This document shows positions 9,646-17,340 of a DNA stretch of 64,000 bases, piece after piece. This DNA comes from Rubrobacter indicoceani (lineage in GTDB: Bacteria; Actinomycetota; Rubrobacteria; Rubrobacterales; Rubrobacteraceae), in NCBI RefSeq assembly GCF_003568865.1, contig NZ_CP031115.1, forward strand, positions 2,728,001 to 2,792,000, written 5' to 3'. Under the pieces are notes generated by a model. The model searched no databases, was not told the DNA's origin, and saw only the letters and a program-made list of their open reading frames with translations. How positions within the stretch are numbered: the first letter of the stretch is position 1; the number at the start of each line of letters is the position of its first letter. The position numbers were made by a program, and so were the translations under genes.

Positions 9646-10355
9646 GCGATGATCGCCCGAAAGGATTCCTCTCCCGCGTCTTCGGACCGGTCGAAGATGA
9701 CGACCACACCTCCGTCTACTCGGGACGTGACAGGGAAGACTACGACGATTACGATGACTACGACGGGGAAGCCGACGAAGAGCCGGGGGCTGCGGACGGG
9801 AGCTTCACGGTCGAGCGGGCGGCCGAGATCATCAAACACCTCCCGCCGGAGGTGCCGCGTTCGAGCGCGGTGCGCATAGTGCGGCAGACCCTCGTGGCCG
9901 CCGGGATAAACATGGACGACCTCACGCGCTCCACGCTGGACCGCGAAGAACGACTCAACTCGGAGATCTCCCACCGAGAGGCGAAGATCTCCGACCTTCG
10001 GCAGCGCACCGACGAGACCGTCCGCGACCTTGAACGCAGCATCCGCGAGGCGCGGGAAGACCGCGACACCGGCGTGGCCGCTGAGGAGCGCCGCATAACG
10101 ACCGCCCGGACCGGTCTCGAAGACGTCGAGCGGGTCCGGGACTTCTTTGACCTGCCGCTCGACCCCGACGAACCTTCGGTGGCCCGGGAGGATCCGGTCT
10201 CGGACGACACGCACGTTATAGACCGCGCCTCCGTAGAGAACGAACTCGACGACGACACCCGCGTGATCGGTCGCCCGGAGGCCTCCGAACTCGAAGACGA
10301 CTGGAACGGCACCGGCCGGGGACGCCGGGAAGACGCTGGTGGAAGCGGATATTGA
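9642..10355 (+). CDS. Acidic coiled-coil protein with Asp/Tyr-rich segment
   Basis: 237 residues. A basic N-terminus (KGFLSRVFGP) resembles a membrane-binding amphipathic helix. It is followed by a striking run of Asp/Tyr (residues ~29-45). A small helical domain comes next (TVERAAEIIKHLPPEVPRSSAVRIVRQTLVAAG), then a coiled coil (residues ~100-170) and an acidic tail. No family is recognised. The ATGA overlap with the upstream gene and TTGA overlap with the downstream gene place it firmly in the operon. Confidence 0.7.
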   Translation: MSDDRPKGFLSRVFGPVEDDDHTSVYSGRDREDYDDYDDYDGEADEEPGAADGSFTVERAAEIIKHLPPEVPRSSAVRIVRQTLVAAGINMDDLTRSTLDREERLNSEISHREAKISDLRQRTDETVRDLERSIREAREDRDTGVAAEERRITTARTGLEDVERVRDFFDLPLDPDEPSVAREDPVSDDTHVIDRASVENELDDDTRVIGRPEASELEDDWNGTGRGRREDAGGSGY

Positions 10356-10933
10356 GCCTGCCGCGTCGTTTCGGTCGTTTCGCCCGGGGCTTTGTCTCCG
10401 GCGTCTCCGAGGGTTCCGACCCTGCGGGCTCGGAGTTCGACCGCTCGAAGCCCAACTTCGAGGACTACCTGCGTACCGGGGTCAGGCGGGGGGAGAACCT
10501 CCGGGACGCCCTCGGCGTGGCATGGCGCAGCGCCTCCGAGGAGTGGCGCCGGGCCGAGGAGAGGCGCATCCGGGAGGAGCAGGAGGAGGCCATCCGGCGC
10601 GAGCGGGAATTTCCCTTCTCCGAAACCCGGCGGCCCGAAGGAGAAGCCGGCTTCGGGGAGCGGATGCGGGAACGGGTCCGGGAGAGGGTCCGGGAGGACT
10701 CAGGGACGCCGTTCAAGGTCAGAAAATACTCACCGGAGATTCTGCGGGCCTACGACCGGCTCGGGTTGCTGCCGGGCGCGGCACCGTACGAGGTGGACCG
10801 CAAACGCCGGGACATGGTCAAGAAGTTCCACCCGGATCGCTTCACCGACCCCGAGAAGCGGGTCCGGGCCGAGAAGGTTACCGCCGAGATCAACGCGGCT
10901 CACGACCTTATAGCCCGCAACAGCCGCCGCTGA
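10352..10933 (+). CDS. J-domain (DnaJ-like) protein in PspA operon
   Basis: 193 residues from a TTG that overlaps the previous stop (TTGA). The first ~120 residues are highly charged and Arg/Glu-rich, with a basic N-terminus. The C-terminal ~70 residues form a J domain: AYDRLGLLPGAAPYEVDRKRRDMVKKFHPDR, with the HPD motif needed to stimulate Hsp70 ATPase. A helix (VTAEINAAHDLIARN) ends the protein. Unlike classical DnaJ, the J domain is C-terminal, with no zinc finger or G/F region. It presumably recruits DnaK to the PspA-type complex (inference). Confidence 0.8.
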   Translation: MSLPRRFGRFARGFVSGVSEGSDPAGSEFDRSKPNFEDYLRTGVRRGENLRDALGVAWRSASEEWRRAEERRIREEQEEAIRREREFPFSETRRPEGEAGFGERMRERVRERVREDSGTPFKVRKYSPEILRAYDRLGLLPGAAPYEVDRKRRDMVKKFHPDRFTDPEKRVRAEKVTAEINAAHDLIARNSRR

Positions 10934-10952
10934 GGCGGCTGCTCCCTCTCTT

Positions 10953-11684
10953 CTAGCCCTTGACCAGCTCGGCCTGAATGACGAGGCGCTTGTCGAACTC
11001 CGGTATCGGGACGCAGCTCTGCAGGGAGACGACGGTCCGCCCCTCACGGTCGGGCATGGTTACCCAGTAGTCTTCGGGACGGACAGTCACTTCGTCAAAG
11101 ACCCGGTACCTGTAGGTGGCCCCGGCGGCGTCTTCAAGGGTTATGGTGTCTCCGGGCCGGAGCTTGTCGAGTTCGTAGAAAGCATAAGGGAGCTTCGTGC
11201 CCTGGTAGCCGAGCGTATGCCCGACGATAAAGGTGTTGGAGCCGGACTCCGACGGCAGGCCGGTCCCGGCCATCCTGAGTATCCCCTCGCGGTCCAGTTG
11301 CTGCTGGGTCGAGCCGCTCGGCACCGGCACGCTTTCGAGCTCGAGCTTCGGGACGCTCAGAAAGAGTTCCCCGCCGCCGCCGGAGGCGCTCCGGGCCGGG
11401 GCTCTCCGGGCGACCTGTTCGGGCGCAAGCACCTCCCCGCCACCTTCGCCGAGAAGCCGGGGAGCAGCGGCCCCCTGCGGGGCTTCGTCCGGGGGTTCGG
11501 CCCTCGGGGCGGTCGGGGCCGCGTTCGGAGTGCTTGCCACGGAGGCGGCGCTTCGGGGGTCGTCCTTTAAAAAGGTCAGGGCCAGGGCGGCCGCCAGGAG
11601 CAGGCCCGCCGCCGCAAGATAAACCATTGCGGGGACGCCGAGCGTGCTCCGGCGCGCTCTTCCGCTTGTTCTTCGAGTGGGCAC
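10953..11684 (-). CDS. Sortase family transpeptidase
   Basis: About 243 residues from the GTG at 11684. An N-terminal membrane anchor (MVYLAAAGLLLAAALALTFL, ~20-39) is followed by a Pro/Ala-rich linker to ~105 and then the sortase beta-barrel. The catalytic triad is visible as His156 (VGHTLG), Cys224 (LQSC) and Arg233 (DKRL). It attaches or cross-links surface proteins outside the membrane; class D/E-like is my best guess. TATACT lies 7 nt before the GTG, so it is probably leaderless. An internal ATG at 11627 is the alternative start. No sorting-signal substrate is seen next door. Confidence 0.85.
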   Translation of the reverse strand: MPTRRTSGRARRSTLGVPAMVYLAAAGLLLAAALALTFLKDDPRSAASVASTPNAAPTAPRAEPPDEAPQGAAAPRLLGEGGGEVLAPEQVARRAPARSASGGGGELFLSVPKLELESVPVPSGSTQQQLDREGILRMAGTGLPSESGSNTFIVGHTLGYQGTKLPYAFYELDKLRPGDTITLEDAAGATYRYRVFDEVTVRPEDYWVTMPDREGRTVVSLQSCVPIPEFDKRLVIQAELVKG

Positions 11685-11691
11685 GGGATCG

Positions 11692-11720
11692 AGTATATCA
11701 GGGGGGTTTGACGGTAGAAT
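11692..11720. promoter_or_regulatory. Interlocked divergent leaderless promoters
   Basis: Minus strand: TATACT (11692-11697), 7 nt before the sortase GTG. Plus strand: TAGAAT (11715-11720), 6 nt before the recombinase-like ATG. The two hexamers are separated by exactly 17 bp, so each -10 sits where the -35 of the other would be. Only one polymerase is likely to occupy the site at a time. Confidence 0.55.
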
Positions 11721-11726
11721 AAAGCC

Positions 11727-12560
11727 ATGCGAGTCGAGGTTTTGATCAGGGAGTTCGGGGATGTCCTTGCAGACGACATCGCGACCAGCCCCAGAACGGC
11801 GGAGTTCTACCGGACGGATCTGCGGGATTTCGCCGCGTTTCTCTCCGGCAGGGGGATAGAGGAGATAGGCTCCGTAAAGGTCGGGGAGGTAATGGCCTTC
11901 CGAAACCACCTGCTCGAAGAGAACCGCAAACGCTTCACCGTGTACCGCAAGGACGCTGCCATCCGGCGGTTCCTTGACTGGGTAAGAACCTCGACCGACG
12001 CGGGCTTTGACTACGACCCGATAGAACCGATGCACCAGCCGCTTGACCAGAACATCGTCGCCCTCACCGACGAGGAGGCCGGGCAGCTGCTCTCCTTCCC
12101 GCTCTCGGGGGTCTGGGACCTTCGGGACGCCGCCGTTATAAGGCTGATGCTGGAGAGCGGGGTTACGGTCGGTGAGATCCGGGGCCTCCTGAGGGGCGAC
12201 CTCGACCTCGACGCGGGAACCGTCACCCTCGGCGGCCCCGGTTCGCACCTCGCGCCCCGCACGATACGCCTTGCTCCCGAAACGGTGGAGGTTCTGCAAA
12301 GGTACCTCGGTGCAAGGGAGGACGACACGCCCGAGCTCGTTATCGGGCGGGCCGCAAAGCCCGTGAAGACCTCCAAGGCACTTCACACCGCCATTCTCAA
12401 ACGCTGCGAGCAGACCGGCCTGTTCGAGATCTCACCAATGGTCCTTCGCCACACCTTCGCGGTTCGGATATTGAGGAGGGGAGGATCCCTGGGGGACCTC
12501 AAGGAGGCCATGGGCGTCCGCGACACGACGAACATCGGGGTCTACCGGAAGTTTGTCTGA
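11727..12560 (+). CDS. Tyrosine-recombinase-fold protein lacking most catalytic residues
   Basis: 277 residues with XerC/XerD layout: an N-terminal SAM-like core-binding domain (TAEFYRTDLRDFAAFL ... RFLDWVR) and a C-terminal catalytic-type domain. Compared with XerD, Arg I is Thr147 (ESGVTVGEI instead of TGLRxSEL). The His of HxLRH is Met238, although Arg241 and His242 remain, and the third His is Val264 (MGVRDTT). Tyr273 remains. The usual beta-hairpin Lys is not evident. Strand cleavage is therefore doubtful and a DNA-binding or structural role is more likely. It is not flanked by repeats or mobile genes. The 3' end overlaps the convergent cysteine desulfurase gene by 19 bases. Confidence 0.75.
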   Translation: MRVEVLIREFGDVLADDIATSPRTAEFYRTDLRDFAAFLSGRGIEEIGSVKVGEVMAFRNHLLEENRKRFTVYRKDAAIRRFLDWVRTSTDAGFDYDPIEPMHQPLDQNIVALTDEEAGQLLSFPLSGVWDLRDAAVIRLMLESGVTVGEIRGLLRGDLDLDAGTVTLGGPGSHLAPRTIRLAPETVEVLQRYLGAREDDTPELVIGRAAKPVKTSKALHTAILKRCEQTGLFEISPMVLRHTFAVRILRRGGSLGDLKEAMGVRDTTNIGVYRKFV

Positions 12561-13711
12561 CGGACTTCCCGCGCCGCTTGCACGAGATGCTCCGCCGCCG
12601 CCTCCACATCTCCCTCCGTCGTGAAACGTCCGAGGCTCAGGCGCACGGTGGAGGATGTTTCTTTTTCATCCAGCCCCATTGCAGCAAGGACGTGTGAAGG
12701 CTCCGGGTCCCTTGAAGCGCACGCCGAACCGGTCGAGGCCGCGACCTGCGGGCAGTTCGCCAGCAGCTTTCCCGCGTCGAGGCCACCGAAGCGGACGCTC
12801 AGGGTGTTCGGAAGCGTGACGCTCGGGTCTCCGTTTGCAAGAACTTCAACCCCCGGCCCGGAGAGCCCGTCGGTCAGGGCTTCGAGCAGGCGGAGCTTGA
12901 GGGACCGGAGCCGTTCGGTCTCTTCCGGGAGGCTCTCTGCGGCGATCTCGGCGGCCTTCCCGAAACCGACGATGCCCGGCACGTTGAGCGTACCGCCGCG
13001 CAGGCCGTTCTCCTGTCCCCCACCCGTCAAAAGCGGAGCGAGGCGCGGAAGCCCCGGCACGCGCCTCACCACCAGCGCCCCGACGCCCTTGGGGCCGCCG
13101 GCCTTGTGCGCCGAGAGGCTCATCATGGAGAGGCCGGTCGTGCTCGCGTCGAGCGGGAGCCGCCCGAGAGCCTGCGCCGCGTCGGTGTGAAACGGTACGC
13201 CGCGCTCCGCCGCAACCGCCGCGAGCGAGGCGATGTCCTGGACCACACCCGTCTCGTTGTTCGCGAGCATCACGGAGACAAGGGCGGTGTCGTTCCGGAG
13301 GCTTTTCCGCAGCTTTTCCGGTGAGACGCAACCGTTCTCGTCCACCGGAAGCACGGTGAGCGAGACCCCGTAGCCCTCGAGCGTTCGCGCGGTGTGGAGC
13401 ACCGCTTCGTGTTCGGTGGCGCAGGTGACGAGGTGCGCCCCGGCAAAGAGCGTCCCGCGCAGGGCGAGGTTGTCGGCCTCGGTCGCGCCGGAGGTGAAGC
13501 AGACCTCATCCGGCGCGGCCCCAACGGCCTCCGCGACGCGCTCCCGGGCCACTTCTACGGCGGCTTCGGCGGTCCAGCCGTAGGCGTGGGAGGCGGAGGC
13601 CGGGTTACCGAACTCACCCCTGAGGTACGGGAGCATCTCGTCGAGGGCGCGCGGGTCGAGCGGGGCGGTCGCGTTGTTATCCAGGTAGACCGGCGAGCCT
13701 GCGCGGCGCAT
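12542..13711 (-). CDS. Cysteine desulfurase (NifS/IscS family)
   Basis: 389-residue PLP enzyme that transfers sulfur from cysteine to assemble iron-sulfur clusters. Seen: VYLDNNATAPLDP at the N-terminus, the GATEADNLAL loop, the His of TEHEA, and the PLP lysine in SLSAHKAGGPKG (about Lys203). The substrate-loop Cys is in STGSACAS. It overlaps nadB by 35 bases and is the last gene of nadA-nadC-nadB, so it probably supplies the [4Fe-4S] cluster of NadA, as known for dedicated NifS-like proteins in nad operons of other bacteria. Confidence 0.92.
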   Translation of the reverse strand: MRRAGSPVYLDNNATAPLDPRALDEMLPYLRGEFGNPASASHAYGWTAEAAVEVARERVAEAVGAAPDEVCFTSGATEADNLALRGTLFAGAHLVTCATEHEAVLHTARTLEGYGVSLTVLPVDENGCVSPEKLRKSLRNDTALVSVMLANNETGVVQDIASLAAVAAERGVPFHTDAAQALGRLPLDASTTGLSMMSLSAHKAGGPKGVGALVVRRVPGLPRLAPLLTGGGQENGLRGGTLNVPGIVGFGKAAEIAAESLPEETERLRSLKLRLLEALTDGLSGPGVEVLANGDPSVTLPNTLSVRFGGLDAGKLLANCPQVAASTGSACASRDPEPSHVLAAMGLDEKETSSTVRLSLGRFTTEGDVEAAAEHLVQAAREVRQTNFR

Positions 13712-15206
13712 ATTCCATCCCTCCGGTGCTGTGGGCGTCCGACCTGTAGTGACAGCCGAGGTTCGCTTTGTCGAGCAGCGCGGCTTTCAGGACCGAGCGG
13801 GTGACAAGAAGCGGCCCCGCCAGCCCGGCCCCGGGTGCGAGCCTCTCCAGCTCTCGAAGCCCGGCTTCGAGTCCGTCCGCGTCCCGGACGATGCCGGCCC
13901 TTCTCCACATTATCCCGCGTAGTCGGGAGAGGTCCGCCTCCCGGCTCTCCGGGTCGGTTTCGGACCTCGGGCGGTGCGTACCGAAGGCCTCTTCGAAGTC
14001 CGGGGTCCTGCAGGCGGCCTCCCCGGCCCGCCAGCCGAAGAGAAGACCTTCCAGAAGCGAGGTCGATGCGAGCCGGTTCGCCCCGTGTATTCCGGTCGAG
14101 GCGACCTCTCCAGCGGCCAGAAGGCCGGGGAAGCTTGTTCTGCCGGAGAGGTCGGTCAGGACGCCGCCGCAGGTGTAGTGGGCCGCCGGGGAGACGGGGA
14201 TGGGGTTTTCGTCCGGGGAGATCCCGGCCTCCATGCAGCGGGCGTGTATTTCGGGGAAGCGTGTGGCGAACCATCCCTTCGGTCGGCCCGTTCTCTCCGG
14301 CGTCGCGTCAAGGTAGACGCAGGGAAGACCGGAACGGCCGAGGGCGGTGGAGATCTCCCTTGTAACCACGTCCCTCGGAGCGAGGGAGCCGCCGGGATGC
14401 TCGATGAACTCCTCTCCCCCGTCTACGAGCACGGCCCCTTCGCCGCGCACGGCCTCCGAGATAAGAGCGGCCCGACCGACCCCGTCCGGTCTGTAGAGTA
14501 CGGTCGGATGGAACTGTACGTAGTGGAGGTCCCGCACCCTCGCCCCGACCGAGAGCGCAAGGGCGAGGCCGTCCCCGGTCGCGATGGCGGGGTTGGTGGT
14601 GCGCTCGTAGAGCCCGGCGAACCCCCCGGTCGCAAGCACGACCGCCCGGGCCCGCATGGCGGTCAACTCCCCGCCGAGCAGAGCCGCGACCCCGACGCAC
14701 CGCCCCTCGGCCACAAGCAACTCCAGAACGTTCGCGCACGGCGGGAGTTCGATGCGTTCGTGGGCGGCGACAGCGCGGGTCAGGGCGTTCTGGATGGCGT
14801 CCCCGGTAGTGTCTTTTCTGTGGATGATCCTTGCGACCGAGTGCGCTCCTTCGCGGGTGAGCTTGAGTTCGCCGCTTTTTCCCCGGTCGAAGGGGACCCC
14901 GAGCTCTTCTACAAGGAGCCTTCGGACCATCTCCGGTCCCTCGGCGGCGAGGAGCCGTACGGCGTTTCGGTCCCCCGCTCCGACCCCGGCCTCCATCACG
15001 TCCTCGGCCAGAAGCTCCGGCGAGTCATCCGGCGAGGTGTAGATGATCCCGCCCTGAGCATAGCGGGTGTTGGACTCCTCCGGCTCGGGGGCTTTGGTGA
15101 GCAGCGCGACCCGCGAACCGGCTCTGGCCGCCGCGAGGGCCGCCACACAACCCGCAACCCCCGCTCCCACGACGATCACGTCGTACCGCTCCCGGGCCCG
15201 GCTCAC
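13677..15206 (-). CDS. nadB: L-aspartate oxidase
   Basis: 509-residue flavoprotein that oxidises L-aspartate to iminoaspartate, the first step of de novo NAD synthesis. The FAD dinucleotide fold is at the start (VIVVGAGVAGCVAALAAARAG), followed by the NTRYAQGG substrate loop and HRKDTTGDAI. The family signature GGVLTDLSGRTSFPGLLAAGEVASTGIHGANRLASTSLLE (here read in pieces) and a helical C-terminal domain complete the protein. The GTG start overlaps the nadC stop (GTGA). Confidence 0.95.
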   Translation of the reverse strand: MSRARERYDVIVVGAGVAGCVAALAAARAGSRVALLTKAPEPEESNTRYAQGGIIYTSPDDSPELLAEDVMEAGVGAGDRNAVRLLAAEGPEMVRRLLVEELGVPFDRGKSGELKLTREGAHSVARIIHRKDTTGDAIQNALTRAVAAHERIELPPCANVLELLVAEGRCVGVAALLGGELTAMRARAVVLATGGFAGLYERTTNPAIATGDGLALALSVGARVRDLHYVQFHPTVLYRPDGVGRAALISEAVRGEGAVLVDGGEEFIEHPGGSLAPRDVVTREISTALGRSGLPCVYLDATPERTGRPKGWFATRFPEIHARCMEAGISPDENPIPVSPAAHYTCGGVLTDLSGRTSFPGLLAAGEVASTGIHGANRLASTSLLEGLLFGWRAGEAACRTPDFEEAFGTHRPRSETDPESREADLSRLRGIMWRRAGIVRDADGLEAGLRELERLAPGAGLAGPLLVTRSVLKAALLDKANLGCHYRSDAHSTGGMEYAPRRLAGLPG

Positions 15207-16114
15207 AGCGAACCGCCCGTCTCCGGCGCGAGCTTCAGGGAGATATCCGCAGCCGTTGCGGAGTGGGTCAGCGCGCCGACGGAGATAAGGTCCGGCCCGG
15301 CTTCGGCGTACAGGCGGATGTTGTGCAGCCCAACGTTCCCGGAGACTTCAACGATGACCTCGGGACGCTCCCGGCGGATGATGCAGACGCACCCGGCTAC
15401 TTCTTCGGGGGTCATGTTGTCGAACAGCACCGCGTCGGCCCCGGCGGAGACGGCCTCGTACAGCCCGGCTTCGTCCTCCACTTCGACCTCGACCTTGAGC
15501 AGGTGCGGCGCGCCGGTCTTCGCCAGCCTGACGGCCCGGCCGAGCCCACCTGCAACGGCGATGTGGTTGTCCTTTATAAGGACGCCGTCGTCGAGGCCGG
15601 AGCGGTGGTTCGTGCCGCCTCCGGCGAGGACGGCGGCTTTTTCGAGCGACCGCAAACCGGGCGTGGTCTTGCGGGTATCCGTCACCTTCGCCCCCGTTCC
15701 GGCGACTTCGGCAACGAACCGGGCCGTCAGCGTGGCGATGCCGGAGAGGCGCATGATCAGGTTCAAAGCAACCCGCTCGGCCCCGAGAATACTCCGCGCC
15801 GGACCTTCTATCTCCGCCAGCACCGTCCCGGCTTCGACCGCCTCGCCGTCCGAAACACGCTGAGTGAAGGTGATGCCTCCCTCCGGCACATGCGCCTCAA
15901 GGACGGCGCGGGCGACCGCCAGACCGTAGACGGTGAGGTCGCTCTTGGCTATGAACCTTCCGCCTGCGCGAGCCTCCGCCGGGATGGTCAGCTCGCTGGT
16001 CTTGTCGCCGCGCCCGAGGTCTTCCGCGAGCGCGGCCCGGATAAAGTCGTGCAGGCCGGGCGTAAACCGGCCCTCGGCGGTTCTTTCGCGGTGGTCTGTT
16101 CCGGCTTCTCCCAT
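15203..16114 (-). CDS. nadC: Nicotinate-nucleotide diphosphorylase (quinolinate phosphoribosyltransferase)
   Basis: 303 residues. It converts quinolinate and PRPP to nicotinate mononucleotide with loss of CO2. Visible motifs are EDLGRGDKTSE near the N-terminus, ALNLIMRLSGIAT, DTRKTTPGLR and GGGTNHRSGLDD. LIKDNHIAV and LKVEVEVE follow, with the C-terminal VEVSGNVGLHNIRLYAEAGPD. The ATG shares one base with the nadA stop (TAATG), and the end overlaps nadB. Confidence 0.96.
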   Translation of the reverse strand: MGEAGTDHRERTAEGRFTPGLHDFIRAALAEDLGRGDKTSELTIPAEARAGGRFIAKSDLTVYGLAVARAVLEAHVPEGGITFTQRVSDGEAVEAGTVLAEIEGPARSILGAERVALNLIMRLSGIATLTARFVAEVAGTGAKVTDTRKTTPGLRSLEKAAVLAGGGTNHRSGLDDGVLIKDNHIAVAGGLGRAVRLAKTGAPHLLKVEVEVEDEAGLYEAVSAGADAVLFDNMTPEEVAGCVCIIRRERPEVIVEVSGNVGLHNIRLYAEAGPDLISVGALTHSATAADISLKLAPETGGSL

Positions 16115-17094
16115 TAGAGCTCCAGCATGCGCTTTATCGGGGCGAGGGCGCGCAGGCGCAGCTCCTCGTCTATCTCGATGCGCGGGTTGAGGTCACGCAT
16201 GCAGGCGGCGAGCTTCTCCAGGGTATTGCGGCGCATGTGCGGACACTCCGAGCAGGCCTCGCAGCCGGGGCCGTCGCCGGGGGCGGGGATAAAGAGCTTG
16301 TCGGGTGAGGCTTTCTGCATCTGGTGGATGATCCCGGCCTCGGTCGCGACGATGAACTCCCGCACCCCGCTCTCCCGGCTATGGTCGAGCAGCGCGGTCG
16401 TGCTGCCGATGTAGTCGGCGAGGTCGAGTATCCGGTCCTCGCACTCCGGATGAGCAAGGACTTCGGCGTTCGGATGCCGGACTTTGAGCTGGCGGATCTT
16501 CTTCTCCGAGAACTGCACGTGCACTATGCAGCTCCCCGGCCACAGGACCATCTCCCGCCCGGTCCGCTTCGCCACGTACCGCCCGAGATGCCTGTCCGGG
16601 CCGAAGATGATCGGCGTCCCTTCCGGGATGCTCCTGATGACGCGCTCGGCGTTCGACGAGGTGCAGATGATGTCCGAGAGTCCCTTCACAGCCGCCGAAG
16701 TATTCACGTACGAGACCACGGTGTGATCGGGCCTCGCCGCAACGAACTCCCCGAACGCCCCCGGCGGGCAACTGTCCGAGAGCGAACACCCGGCTTCAAG
16801 GTCGGGCAGGACCACCACCTTCTCGGGGTTGAGTATCTTCGCCGTCTCGGCCATGAAGTGGACGCCGCAGAAGACTATTACGTCCGCGTCGGTCCCCTGA
16901 GCCTCCCGCGCAAGCCCGAGCGAATCCCCGATGTAATCCGCCACGTCCTGTATCCCCGGCTCCTGATAGTAGTGAGCCAGCACAACGGCGTTCAACTCCC
17001 GCTTCAAAAACTCTATCTCCTCGACAAAGTTTTTCGTCGAACCTCGACCAATCCCACCAACGAAAGTCCCGCTCCCTGCCACCGTCACCGCCAC
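16114..17094 (-). CDS. nadA: Quinolinate synthase
   Basis: 326 residues. It condenses iminoaspartate with dihydroxyacetone phosphate to quinolinate using an oxygen-sensitive [4Fe-4S] cluster. Seen: [21 protein letters not shown], the cluster cysteine of [20 protein letters not shown], the region [12 protein letters not shown], and the C-terminal [11 protein letters not shown]. It is the first gene of the NAD operon. The GTG start has a strong AAGGAGG 5 nt upstream. The promoter region carries repeats that look like operators. Confidence 0.95.
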   Translation of the reverse strand: MAVTVAGSGTFVGGIGRGSTKNFVEEIEFLKRELNAVVLAHYYQEPGIQDVADYIGDSLGLAREAQGTDADVIVFCGVHFMAETAKILNPEKVVVLPDLEAGCSLSDSCPPGAFGEFVAARPDHTVVSYVNTSAAVKGLSDIICTSSNAERVIRSIPEGTPIIFGPDRHLGRYVAKRTGREMVLWPGSCIVHVQFSEKKIRQLKVRHPNAEVLAHPECEDRILDLADYIGSTTALLDHSRESGVREFIVATEAGIIHQMQKASPDKLFIPAPGDGPGCEACSECPHMRRNTLEKLAACMRDLNPRIEIDEELRLRALAPIKRMLEL

Positions 17095-17103
17095 TTTTAC
17101 CTC

Positions 17104-17173
17104 CTTGTAACGACTTCCATGCCGCTTGATACTTGTTTTTGTTACAACCTATGCTGCTTGTAACATAATGTTA
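17104..17173. promoter_or_regulatory. Putative operator region upstream of nadA
   Basis: Contains the perfect 13-bp palindrome TAACATAATGTTA (17161-17173). TTGTAAC boxes lie at 17105-17111 and 17158-17164, with the same heptamer inverted (GTTACAA) at 17141-17147. Spacing is irregular. A regulator of NAD synthesis is the natural candidate; I do not match it to the known NiaR or NrtR consensus. The rest of 17174-17340 holds no gene that I can see. Confidence 0.5.
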
Positions 17174-17340
17174 TTTTCAGTATCACACGCGCCCGGATTA
17201 GATACAAGCAGATATATTCGGATGGGGCTTTGAGGGTGGGGTCGGAGTTGTTATCATCGCCGGGTTCTGCAGGGTGCTTTGTATTTCAGGAATGAGGGCT
17301 GGTCTTTGGGTTTGTCTTGTTTTGCGGGTTGGGGGCGGCG

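Noticed and set aside
11685-12386. N-terminal extension of the sortase frame by 234 codons
   Set aside because: It runs antisense through the recombinase-like gene; the sortase membrane anchor begins near 11684.
11727-12560. Integrase of a mobile element
   Set aside because: No attachment-site repeats, tRNA or other mobile genes flank it, and most catalytic residues are missing.
13974-15863. A 629-codon plus-strand open frame
   Set aside because: It lies opposite nadB and nadC, whose motifs are unambiguous; its composition is typical of a GC-rich antisense frame.
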